This document shows positions 1 through 11,410 of a DNA stretch of 64,000 nucleotides, piece after piece. Below the pieces are notes generated by a model. The model made no database searches. It saw only the letters and a program-made list of their open reading frames with translations, and was not told the origin of the DNA. The stretch is from Oxyruncus cristatus (lineage: Eukaryota; Chordata; Aves; Passeriformes; Cotingidae): contig VXAY01003150.1 of assembly GCA_013399855.1 (NCBI GenBank), positions 2,823,261 through 2,887,260 of the forward strand. Direction: 5' to 3'. Made by a program: the position numbers and the translations under genes. How positions within the stretch are numbered: position 1 is the first letter of the stretch; each line of letters starts with the position of its first letter.

Positions 1-1748
1 ACTGTGTGCTTTTTCTTTTGAATTTATTAGTACTACAGTACGTAAAGCATTACTCCAGAAAATGATTGATTTAAACAAAATGTTAGCCAGCCTTTAGATT
101 GGTAATTTAAAGTGGAGTGTCTGATTGTCAAAGCCATGATGTTTTTTGTCATTTTACCCTCTCAAATTCAAATTTCATATCTTGAGTAACCCAAAGGAAC
201 CATCTGCAGTCAGACCAGACTAAGTAACATTTTTGCTGGAAGTTATTTGAAGTTTCATTTTCATTGACAAATGATCTTGCAGTCATTTAATAAGCATCAT
301 CTTCACTGTGTTATCCAAGTTATTAATAAAAATACCGATACTCATCCTGAAAGATACTGAACTGTACCAGAGACATCTTTCCTGTATGGCAGACACTGAT
401 TAGTATCTCAGTGGGTACTCACTAATCATATAGAGGTTTCATACACATCATGTTTCCTTTGTCTGTCTATGAGAATTTCTTTAGAGATAGTGTGTGAAGC
501 CTGTTTCCCCCTCCTACACCCCATCCCCCAGTGCTGCCAGTTTGTCACAGAGGAAGTAAAATTACTTCTATTTCAGTCATTCTCCGATTAATCTGTGCAG
601 ATTTTTTACTTACCACTTCTGTGTGCTTGCAAACAGATTCTGTGGTGGGTGATTACAATGTTTTTTCAAATATTAAAGCCAGGTTTAGTGATCTACCATT
701 TCCCGACTCCTCCCTTTCCACCTTCTTAAGAAACAGGTACCGTGTTTGCTCTTTTTCAGTCTTCGGGGGAAAATTTCCCTGTCCTCCACGAGTTTTCTGA
801 AGGAATCTGCTGTGGCTTTAGGATTGTTTCAGACAACTTCTGAAAGCCAAAAGATAACATAAGAACCTGTAATTACCAGTACTTGAGAGAGTGTGTCTTA
901 GCTGATTCAGCCTCTGTGTCGTCACTGCACCATTTGTTCTCAGTTTCTCCTACTGAGGATTTTCCACTTCCTATGAACCAGTTAAACTTAATTTGGTTTA
1001 CCCACAGCAGGAGCTTGTGGTTTAGCGAGCAGGAAAGGTGTGCTGGCCTAGGAAATGAACAGCAAGGTTTTAGTATTTGCTTCACTAGGTTTTTCACAGC
1101 ACAGCGGAATCCATGAATGGTTTCCTCTTCGTAGCTTGGATCCGAGTTCATCTGCTCTAGTTGGGATTCACACAAACCTGTATGGGAGCACAGACTGGGG
1201 ATGGCAGATTAAGAGTATTCTTACCCATGAAAGCTTCATTTGCAAAAACATCCCTTGTTTACATGTATTTTCTAGAATAGTATTCATGTTAGATATAAGT
1301 TATTCTCTTGTTGGCTGCACTAGAAAAGGATGTCTTGGTGCAATGATGAGCAGCAGGTCCCACACATGCCATATATTTCATCTGCAGCTGGATAATTTCT
1401 TGCCATTTTTTTCTAAATATTTTGATTGCAACGGAATAGATTTATACTTATTACTAAAGCAGATATTCTTCTTCTCTTAGTTAAACAAGACTAGATATTT
1501 GACCTTATTTTTTGACTTTCTAAGTAACAATCACCTAACTAGCTTAAAAATAGTGTCTACAATCAACGCTGCTGTTAAATTATTGGAGAAATAAAAGTTA
1601 ATAATTAAAATGTGAATCACTTTACCTGAACCCCAGCAAGCAGAGCAGCAGCATTGCTTCAGTCCAGGGTGTTTTATAGAGCATGAGAGCATTTGCTTAC
1701 AGACCATGCCTTACAAATATTCTTCTAAGTGGCATAACCAACCACATC

Positions 1749-1786
1749 CTTCTTTTCTTCTCTTCTCTTTTTTTTTTTTTTTTTCC
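1749..1786 (+). repeat. Pyrimidine tract with poly(T)
   Basis: A TC-rich run passes into about 17 consecutive T. This is low-complexity sequence with no associated retrocopy recognised on either side. Confidence 0.9.
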
Positions 1787-4166
1787 TGTTTTAAAAAGCA
1801 CTCCGTGCTGATTTATATAGACAACAGAAGGTGGAAAAAGTGTAAAGATTTGAATCCTCAGCTGTTTCCAATCAGTATTCAAATTAGGGTGGGGAGCAGT
1901 TTGTCTCTGAAGTCAGGGGGTTCAGCCCTGACTTTACCTGGTGTGACACGGCTGAGAGCTTTTATGAGCTTGTGGCAGCTACTTCCCAATTTCCAATTAT
2001 TCCTCGAGCTGGAGGGGAGATGGCAGGGTGGAAAACTGTAGGAGAGGTTGTAATAAAAATAGTGTTTCTTCCCCCAGTTTCTGCTCCGTTTGCATACTGG
2101 AGATCAGTAGTTTAGCACTCAGAGGCTTCTGAAAGATGCAGCTACTTACACACATGCAGCTGTTTAAGTATTTAAAGGGCAAGTGCCGGTTTTAGCCAGT
2201 TCAGGTGTGCAAGCCACTACTGCAAGTTGGCAAACGGATGTTTATCCGTGAGAGGAGCGAGGTATATGGAGCTCTAAACGAGTGCCTTACGTGTCAGTCC
2301 CGTAGTACCCAAAACACACTTTTCTTTCAATGAGTTTTCAAGGCTTTCCCATCAATAAGTTTTTCCTGATAGAATCTGAAGCTCTTCTCCTGCTCTGGGA
2401 GGAGTGGGCAATGCGCACATTTTGGAAAGGTAATTGTGCTTGCAGAGCCTGAACAGCAGGAATATGGGGACACTCACTCATTGCTGTATTCAGGAGAGAG
2501 AGGACAAGGGTGGGACCTAAAGCTGCTCCTCAGGTCTTGGTCAGCTGTGGCTTGGTTGGAACAGGCATCAAATGGATGTCTGGGGTTACATAACATGACG
2601 TAATGTACTGAGAAAAAGTTAAAACCTGTTTGATGGCAATGTGATATTCTCATACACTGTAATTTTATCTCCAAGTAACAAAACTAGCAGAGGAATAAGA
2701 CCTTAAGCAAGGGCTCATCTGCGTGTGTCGTGTGTACACTACCCGTGGATGAGTGCAAACCCTGCTGCTGAAGTGTGAAGCTCACTTGCCACTGCTGACA
2801 GCCCCTCTTCTGACCTGTGGACTGCCCTTTTGCCTTCCACACTGCAACCCTTTGCAGAAAAATACAGGAGAAAAAAAAAACAACTCGAAGTGACATTTTT
2901 CAAATTGTGACCTGGGTTTGGAAGTAATTTTGTCTTTCTGCAGAAAAAGTAGCACCAGCATTTGTACCACAGGACGTGGAGAAGAAAAAACTCGCAATTT
3001 TCTTCCTGTCTCATCTAAAACTGAGATTTGAAAACAAAACAAAAAAAAAGAAGTAAAAAAGCAGAACCCAAGTAAAGTTTGGGTAAACCTCTCAAGAAAT
3101 TTGTGTGGCAAAGGAATTGAAGACAATATAATTCATAGCATTTGAGAGACAAATTCTGGAATTGGGAGGTTTCAAGGGCTTTTAAACTTCTGTGTTCTCA
3201 GAGCTGTGGGCTAGCTACAAGTCTCAGCAATAGACTGAAATGAATCTAGACTCACAAAGAAATCTAAGAGTGCAACTGAATATTAGCAGAAAACAAGTAC
3301 TCTGCAACTCTGTGTGACTTTTGAACAAGTTTTTCTGTGTCACGTTGCAGCTGAAATGGGGTTGCTTCTTTAATCCTCTCACCACAGGCATAATCCAGAC
3401 TTAGCTTAAAAATGAATTTTAATGCTCTGTGCTGCCTTCACTCCCAGCAGTAGGTTTGTTCCTTGTGGTTTTATGAACTTCCCACTTGGTATCACTTGAT
3501 GCATCAGCGCCAGACAAAAAAATCAGCGTTTCTGCACACATCAACCACGTTTGCTAAGTTGGCAATTTGCTTGTGATACATGTGGGCTCGTTGCTTGTAG
3601 GTGAGTTATGCAGTTCATTGGTGTGCACATAAGGCACCTTTTTGCGGGTTGGTCTTTTTGGCTTAAATTAGGACAACTTTTATCTAGAGCGAGTTTAATG
3701 AGGGCAACTTATGAATGACTCAGTCCCAGGCCTGCAGATGGATTATTGGCTGAGAAATTAGGGCTTGTTTCTCCTTGTCTTTGGTGATGACTTTTGTAGA
3801 TTCTCAGGTGCTACACGCAAACATGCTCAGCAGGAATTATTTCAGTGAGTCCTGCTGCTTGATAAATGCTGTGTTTCAGGGCCCCAGGTGGCTGCATGGC
3901 TCTGAGGTTTTCAGTGGGAAGCAGAAGAGCTTTGTTTATTTCAGGTTTTGGTTTTTTTTTTTTTAATTAACCACTAAAATGTGCTGGGTGTATATTGTTT
4001 GTGCTGCCTAGAGACAGTGGTCTTAACAACCCGATCCATTTGCCAATACTGTGTTCCAGATAGCAAACAAATAGTGGCTAGAGGAACCAAAATCAAACCG
4101 AGTAACTGAAAGGAAGTGTCTGAGCAAAAAATTTATAATGCTTATGGCAAAGATGAGTAAGGTTTT

Positions 4167-4188
4167 TTGGTTGGTTGGTTGGTTGGTT
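4167..4188 (+). repeat. (TTGG)n microsatellite
   Basis: There are five and a half perfect TTGG units preceded by a T-run. Confidence 0.95.
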
Positions 4189-7100
4189 GTATTTTTCAAG
4201 GTTGATAAGCATCTTTTATCCTCTAGGTGCCATAAATGCTGCTTTTGCTACGTCAGGCAGCACCAGGCAGGACTTGCCATTTTCAAGGAATCCAAATCTT
4301 TTTCAGAGGAAACGTTGGTACTGTGCAAAACCACATTCATTTGCATTGCACTAGCATGAATTGTGCTGTTCTTTTAAGGGGAAAATAGATCAAAGCAGTG
4401 TTGCAGTCCAACAAGTGTCTAAATTATGTGTTTGCTTGTATTTAATGGCCAGAACAGAGTAAGTCAGGTCTCAAATCTAGGATTAGGATGTTCAAGTGCA
4501 AATGAATCAAAATTCAAAGGTAGAGTCCAATGTGTACTGTGCCCCTATGAATGATTGTGTGACTTGCTCTCTCAGACAGCTATTAAATGTTGTCTTAGGT
4601 AACATGACGCAATCATCCAGAGCAAAAGGACTCCGGAAAAGACATTGCTCAGTAGAAAGCTAGGAGGTGAGGGACAAACTGCCTCTGTCCTTCTGAAGAG
4701 TGCGGGATAAAGAGGGAAAACAGGAAGGTTATCAGCCCTGACCCGAGTTTAAGGTGTCTTCCGTGTTGTGCTGTGACTGGTTTCTGATGTTTTTGTGTTT
4801 TTAAAGGTTTCAAAAACTGGATGGCCGAAGTGAAGTTAGCTAACGAGTTGTCTTGTTATTGAGCAGGCTACCACAGCTAGTTACCCCAAAAGGGATTGGC
4901 CTCCTTCTCTTCCGAAGGGAGGTGCTGGGGACTTGATCTAACTCCAGCTGAGCAGCAGAAAAATTCTGGAAAGGAAAACTATGCAAAGAGCTCGTGATGT
5001 TGTCACCTACATCATATGTAGTGCGATACATCTTTCCACCGAAAGAACAGGTAAAGAACAAGCTTAATTTTCATTGGTGACTTAGAAATTTTTGTTTGTC
5101 CTTTATCTGGAGGCCTTTTGCTTCACACAAGTGCTCTTCGAGTTGCTCAGTAGTCTCTTTCTCATCTTCATAAGCGGTCGAAGCCTGGTGTGAGCTATAT
5201 TAATTGCACAGTTGGGAACTTTGGATGGCTAAGGAGTTGTGTTTTTCTCACGTAACCAGTTTTTTTGAATTCAGAAAACTGCAAAACTGGAAACTAGAAA
5301 ACCTGGGAACTGCTGTATTTTATAGGGAACAGGCACGCTCAGCCTCTTCAAGATGAGGCAGAGACCTTTAAAGACATGCCAGGACAGAGCAAAAAAATGT
5401 AGTTTTTCTTGGAGCTGGCCAGCTATGAGGGTAGATCTGTTTCTGACTGCTTTTGAGAAACCTTACAAAAGTGTGTCAGGGTTGAATGCTAAGAGGAAGG
5501 GAACTGGACAGTCTAGTGAGCAGCCAGTCTCACACTAATTTGGTTGAGTGACCAAAACCATGGGAGCAATATTTTGAAGCACAGAATATCTTCGTCTGTT
5601 TCTGGCTCCGTGAGTTACCATCGGAACACCAAGCATGCAGGGTGCCACAGCCACAGTCTACAGCTGAGCCCAAATCATCTAATTTTCCACAGTTCAATTT
5701 GGTCTTGCAGAGCCAAAAAGGCCAGTAGGACAAGGCCAGTGCCATCCAGGTACCAGTGAGGACATGTGCTTCCTGGCCAGTCCATTCCTCCTCCGGGCAG
5801 GGACAGAATAAGTTTGTGTGTGGCCAAAAGCAATTCTGGTCATGGGAGTGCCAAGAGGCTCCAAATTCTTCTTGTGTATTTGTAGGAAGGAGCTACCAGT
5901 CAAGCTGCAAGCTCAGCTGTAGTGAAACTGTGTAAAAATAGACCCTTGCCCCCATGTGCTTTGCAGTGTGCTCCACGAGGTTCACCAGCACACCCACCCT
6001 CGCCAGCTGGCCGGTCGGGAGGGTTTGTGGTTGCTCAGCAGAGCTGGGCTGGTGCTGGTGAAGCACCAGCAGCAATTGCCATCCGCTAAGCTGCATGCAG
6101 TTCTTAGGGGTTGTTTCCAGGGGTCATATACAGGTTGTATCTCTTGAGGGGCCGCCTGGAAAGAGAAAAATGCGAGGCTGCTGTGTCGATCTCCTAAATA
6201 CTTTTGTTCGATGGAGATGCCTTGCTCACTGGGCTGTGGCACTACCAAGAGAAATGGTTAAGTGTGCACAAAACCAAGGCTTCAAATGAAACCGCCTGCT
6301 AATTTCACAATCAACCAGTAAAGGGAACTAATGGGTAGGAGCAGTGAGGATACAAACTCAGCACCTGTGCAGAAGACCCCATGGCTGCTAGCAGGCCTCC
6401 TGAGCAGTCAATCTTCTGTGGGAGCAGTGAAACAAGATATTTATCTGCTTTGTCTTACTACTCCAGTGCCATTGTGTGGTTATTGCACACTATTCTTTTT
6501 TCTGATCACAGGCAGTGATCAGATCAGAGTCATGTAATGCTTGTCCATCTACATCAAATAACGTAAGCATTGATAAATTATATATGTAGATTTTTCTTTT
6601 CCATAGTAAAACATTTTTTTTCTCAAAATGAAAATTATTCTCTTTGCATTTTCATTCTTCTGAGCACTGTTGACTGGACCATCACGACGAGACAGCAGCC
6701 ATCCCTGCAGCCTGGCACAGATGGATGCCAGCGCAGGAAAGCAGCAGCAGCTGCACTGCACACTTGTGCCTTACACAGTCATTCCTAAACCTTCCCACAG
6801 ACAGCCCTGCATAAAGGGGAAGGAGCTGCCTCATCTGCAGGGTTTATGTGTTCTTGATGCTACAACTTTCTGAAAGACTCATTTCTGTTGAATGGCTTGT
6901 TCTGAAAAGGAGCTGACTTGTGTGGACATGACATTTTCCCATTTCCTTTACCTTTTCCTCATCCACCCCTCCTCAGTGTAGGGACTGGCTTTTCTGGAAA
7001 GAAACCTTACCCACTCAAGCCTATACACAATGGATAACAGTCAAATGAAAATCATAGATTGGCTTAAAAGGAACATTTTACAGACCTGAGATGTGCCCTG

Positions 7101-8847
7101 TTTCATTAATGTGTGTCATCTTTGCACTCGGGCTCTTTCCCATTTCAGCTGATGTGCTGCTGGGCACATTTTATTGGTTTTGACCAGTGTGTATTCAGCT
7201 GTGCCTCGATAAGGCACCTCTCAAAGCATGTCTCAAAGGACTGAAGGTTTCTGTTCCAGGGACGTGGCTGTTTGAGCTGCCACCTGAACACTGTTTCTCA
7301 TACTGGTGTGGTCTCACCTGGACGGTGGCACTTAACACACCCATGGCTCTCGTGTTTGCTTGGCTTGGTTTTCCTTGTGGTTTCTGCAGTCTCTATAGAG
7401 TGTGAATTCCTCCATCCCAGCACAGAGAGGTGCAGTTATCAATGCAGATTCTCCAGCCTGTGTTCTCTCATCTTGGATCGTCTTGGATTTCTGAGAGCAT
7501 GAGGACTGCTGTAAACCTCACCGCTGCCATAAGAGTGTCCAGACAGGTCCCAGGGCAGCAAAGTTCCAGCCTGCACCGTTGAGTGACTTATCGTGGAGAT
7601 GCAGTGAGTGCTGCAGGGAAATAGAAAGTGCCGGGGGAGAGCTCATCAGATAGACAGGAAAGAAAAGTTTAAGAAAATGCTTGCAGGGATCCCCACATTT
7701 ACTTCAGCGTCGCAGTTCTGTCAGTGCCGGTAGGGGAACTGCTTCCCAACACTGCCACCTTTGGGTAGTTTGTGAGCTGGACAAGAGGCATCAAGGTGGA
7801 ACTTGACTTGCCCTTTGTTTGATACTCTCTCTCCCCACGTATTAAAAAAATCTTTGTGTATATATTTGTGTCCACATCCATATCATAATGACTAATTAAC
7901 AGTAGTTACCTTGCACATGTGGGTTGCATGCACACTTATTTTATGAGCTTCATTCATCTCTCCTAATGTCTTGGCCAATCCCTTTTTATTTTAGTAAGAT
8001 GGCCAGCCTTTGAGAGAGAGAGCTCGGTTTTATGCTGCTGAAAAAAATGTCCCTTTGTGAAGGGGCAACTGAGAAAACTTCCTTATTCATTCCATTGCAG
8101 AAGTGGTCCTTGCCTTGAAGAGAGTTGGCCATCCTTGTATCTGGCATCTGAAGAGGACAGTGATGGGGCTAAGTTCAATAAGCTGCAGCTTGTTCCTTCT
8201 GTGCCTGTAGGTTATCTGCCCTCTCTATCTGCACATGATTAGTATTTAAAATATAACCAATTTATCTTGGTCTCAGGGTCTTGGATGCTCCAGAAGGGGG
8301 AACAAGGTGGGGATGCTGCAATGTGCTGCCAGCCAAGCTGGCTCCCAAGGGAGAAAGGCACTCTGGCTTCTTTCTCTGAGAATGGGAGTTCATCCTCCTC
8401 TGTACACAGACAGGCTGTAGTGTTTGAGCTTAACAGTGACTGATCCTTCCTTCTGATGTTAGTCTGGCTGAGTCAATGTGGCTGTCTTTGTTTTGGCTGC
8501 CTGGCATAGCCCAGAGTCTTTACACACAAACTAGAATGACTGCATGGCTTTGGAAACAAACTCTGCACTTCGTTTATGTATAATCATGCCACTTGCATTG
8601 ACAACCTTCTAGCTTTGCACTTCACACCAGGTACTAGAGATTTGTTCGAAATGCTGGAAAGGTCCCTTCCCTTTAGCACAGGTGCACTCCTATAAATAGC
8701 CTGTAGGGGAAAGCCACAAAGCATGAAAGACTTCAAGAAAGCAATTCACAGGAAGATTAAAAACCTCAAACAAATGAAAACCTCTCAAATGAACTAAAGT
8801 TACAGTGGCAGAAACTATCGTGTAATCAGGTGCAGAGTTCTTTTTTT

Positions 8848-8889
8848 GAAAAAAAAGAAAAAAAGAGAAAAAGAGAAAAAAAAAAAAAG
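8848..8889 (+). repeat. Purine (A-rich) low-complexity tract
   Basis: GA- and A-rich simple sequence directly follows a run of seven T. Confidence 0.9.
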
Positions 8890-9329
8890 CCAAGGTTTTA
8901 GAAAAAAAAGTCTTAAGGGACAGAAGTTTTGGCAAGTAACCTTGCCAGGTTACTGAAATATCAGCCTGGGATGACAACTTCTGAATTTCAGTGGACACAA
9001 CTTCCTAAAGACCCAAGTATTGTCTGAAGCCCACAGTGGTCCAACCTGCCTGCAGAGGTACATAATGTGTGCGTGTCTCGGAGGCAGCCAGGATGGTCTT
9101 CACTTTAAAAGTATACTTTTATCACTTTGCATCCAGCTAGAGGTATGTTGGCCTGTGCAATTGTTCTCCCAATTTGTTTGCCCCCTCCCTCCCCTGGTAA
9201 CGAGGATGGATTTAAGGAACCAGCTTTAAAGAATAAGTTTACTATAGTGCAAAATATTGAAGAATTACAAAAGAAGCAGTGGCTTATGAAAGGATACACT
9301 TAGCAATACATCTAATTATTACTATAAAA

Positions 9330-10000
9330 TGTCTACAGTGACTGAGAGAGAGACACTTCACTAGTTACCCTAAGTACTTATCATAATCCAGACTGCACTT
9401 TAGCTGGAGAGGCCCCTGGTCAGCAGAGGTCTGCAGGTGAAGCCTCCATCTTTGCTGTGAGAGGGTCCAGCTTATACAGTGTTAAAAAACCAGCTTACAT
9501 CATTCAATCAGTGCAGAAAAACAATATCTGGCTTTATTCTCCCCCTGGTTTTCCTCTTGGGCCTGGCCAGGACCCAAGGCAAAATCAGGGAGTCAGTTTG
9601 GACAAGCTTCTATTCAATGCCTCACTACCTTGACTAGTCTCTAAAAACAGAACTTATGGCTACATTGATATCTCAATATGAACAAGCTGTGGACATGTGA
9701 GGCTCTACTGTCTTTCATGGCCTTGGCTTGAAAGAAAAGGCATATTTATAACACATACAGGCCTTACTAATTATTGATAATATGCTGTGCTAACAAGCAT
9801 AAGCATGTGTATTCTTAAAGCATTACTGAGGCTTAGATAACATCTTAGTAAACAAGCAGATATATGGCTAAATACAATAGCAGGCTAAATATAATATTAG
9901 GTTGGAGAGTTCATCTTGCAGGTCACCTTTGGCTCAGGGACAGTCCTGCAGGCATTACAGCAAGGTGAGTAGGCTGGACACCAGCACGGCCGCCCTCCAA
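9330..10000 (-). mobile_element. Possible solitary LTR of an endogenous retrovirus
   Basis: Read on the minus strand, the stretch has the order expected of an LTR. An AT-rich upstream part is followed by a TATA box (TATAAATA at 9743-9750), then an AATAAA at 9533-9538 about 210 bp on, then a GC-richer tail. I could not define clean TG...CA ends, target-site duplications, a primer-binding site or internal viral genes. The call rests on element order only and may be wrong. Confidence 0.25.
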
Positions 10001-11059
10001 GATGACTCTTGATGTATGTTATGTAGAGGTCTGTTGTGCTGAAGTGTCCTGGGCATGGAGGCCTTGGAGGATTTGGATAAAGGCCATGAATGTGTGCTGA
10101 CTAGCTGGCTTTCTCCAGGAAAGATTTCCCCCATTTCCTGTGCTACAAACCAGGACCATCCTAAGGGACTGCCTCATCTGTTTGGAGTAAAGGAAGAGTG
10201 TGTGAGCAGAGTGCAAGTTCCAGCATCAACTAAAAAACCCCTTGTGTGCTGTTACAGTAGGCTGCTCTGAATAAGCCCCATTTCTCCCTGTGTTGGGTGG
10301 GAATGGGGGTTGCTGAGATCAGGGTAGTTGTACAGGGATTGTTTAAGTGGCCAAGAAACTTGGGAAGGTAGGTTGTAGTGTAGGAATTTAACTGTATTGT
10401 TGCCTTGAAATCTTGTGCTTTTGGATTCCTCCCTGTCCCCACGAACATTTTTGCACAGAGTGTGACCTGTTTTGTTCCTTGCAGAAGGACTTTGATGCTG
10501 GGCTTAAATTTCCTAGGCCAGGGGAAGACATTCCTTTGCAAAGCCTTTCACTGAGCCCTAATGTCCAATTGGGATTGTTCTGGAGCACCCAGGTAAACGC
10601 TGACAACCAGCCAGATGTGTGATTATTTCTCCAATTCCACCTGAAACCTGCAATATTCCTCAAGCAGCAAGACTTTGCCACCCCACATCACAGCCTGAGG
10701 ATCATCTGCCAGCCTGAAAGAGCAAAGCTTCCCTGGAGGTGCCTTCAGCTGGTGAGGGACTTGCAGCCTGCCCATCAGAGTCTAGTCCTAACTGAGGCCT
10801 TTGCCACTCCATCAGGATGAGTGCTGGGAATCTCCCAAGCATCAGTCCCACTGCTCCCACAGGATGGAGCTGCTGCCTGCAGCGCTGCCAGAGCAGGGCA
10901 ATGTGATGGAGTCCCAGAGCTCTGCTCAGGGCCACGGTGGAGACGGTACAGGGCCTCCTTTGGAACGGCAGAGGGCAGTTGTGGCCTGGGGGATTATTAA
11001 TCAGTCACTAGTTGAACGTGTTAAAGACGACTTGGCCATCTGCTTGGCCCTGACAGAAT

Positions 11060-11410
11060 CATCCTGTCACGCGTGAGGTGTCACCCGAGTCACCTCACAG
11101 GTTCCCGACTGTCTGGCTGTGACATTACATTGTCTCGGCGATGCACGTCGTTCCTCATTGTTTCACAGAAACGTCTCAAACCGAGGTTAATTTACAACCA
11201 AACAGCGTTTTGCCTCTCAGGTTGGTTGTCCTGAAGCGCAGCAGCAGCATGGCTTGTGCTTGCAAAGCTCTCAGCTCGTAGAGCTGTAGCGCCTGTCGCG
11301 TCCCTCTGATCGTGCGCAGGGGTGGGGAGAAGCACCAGCTTTCGCAGCCGGTGGGAGGGGATTTGCCTTCCTGCTGCCTTCATAGTTCCCGGGCAACTTA
11401 CGATCAAGAA
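11060..11410. promoter_or_regulatory. Small CpG-rich island
   Basis: By hand count there are about 22 CpG dinucleotides in about 350 bp, in a neighbourhood where CpG is scarce. The rough observed/expected ratio is near 0.9. Within it are a hairpin (GTGAGGTG at 11073-11080, CACCTCAC at 11091-11098) and a near-palindrome AGTTCCCGGGCAACT (11384-11398) resembling an RFX X-box. Such islands usually mark promoters or unmethylated enhancers. No gene is recognised next to it. Confidence 0.4.

Larger units (their letters stand above)
1..9329. other. Noncoding stretch, no gene recognised
   Basis: Both strands were read. The open frames are under 145 codons and show no family motif. The only features seen are the simple repeats listed separately. 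Confidence 0.6.
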
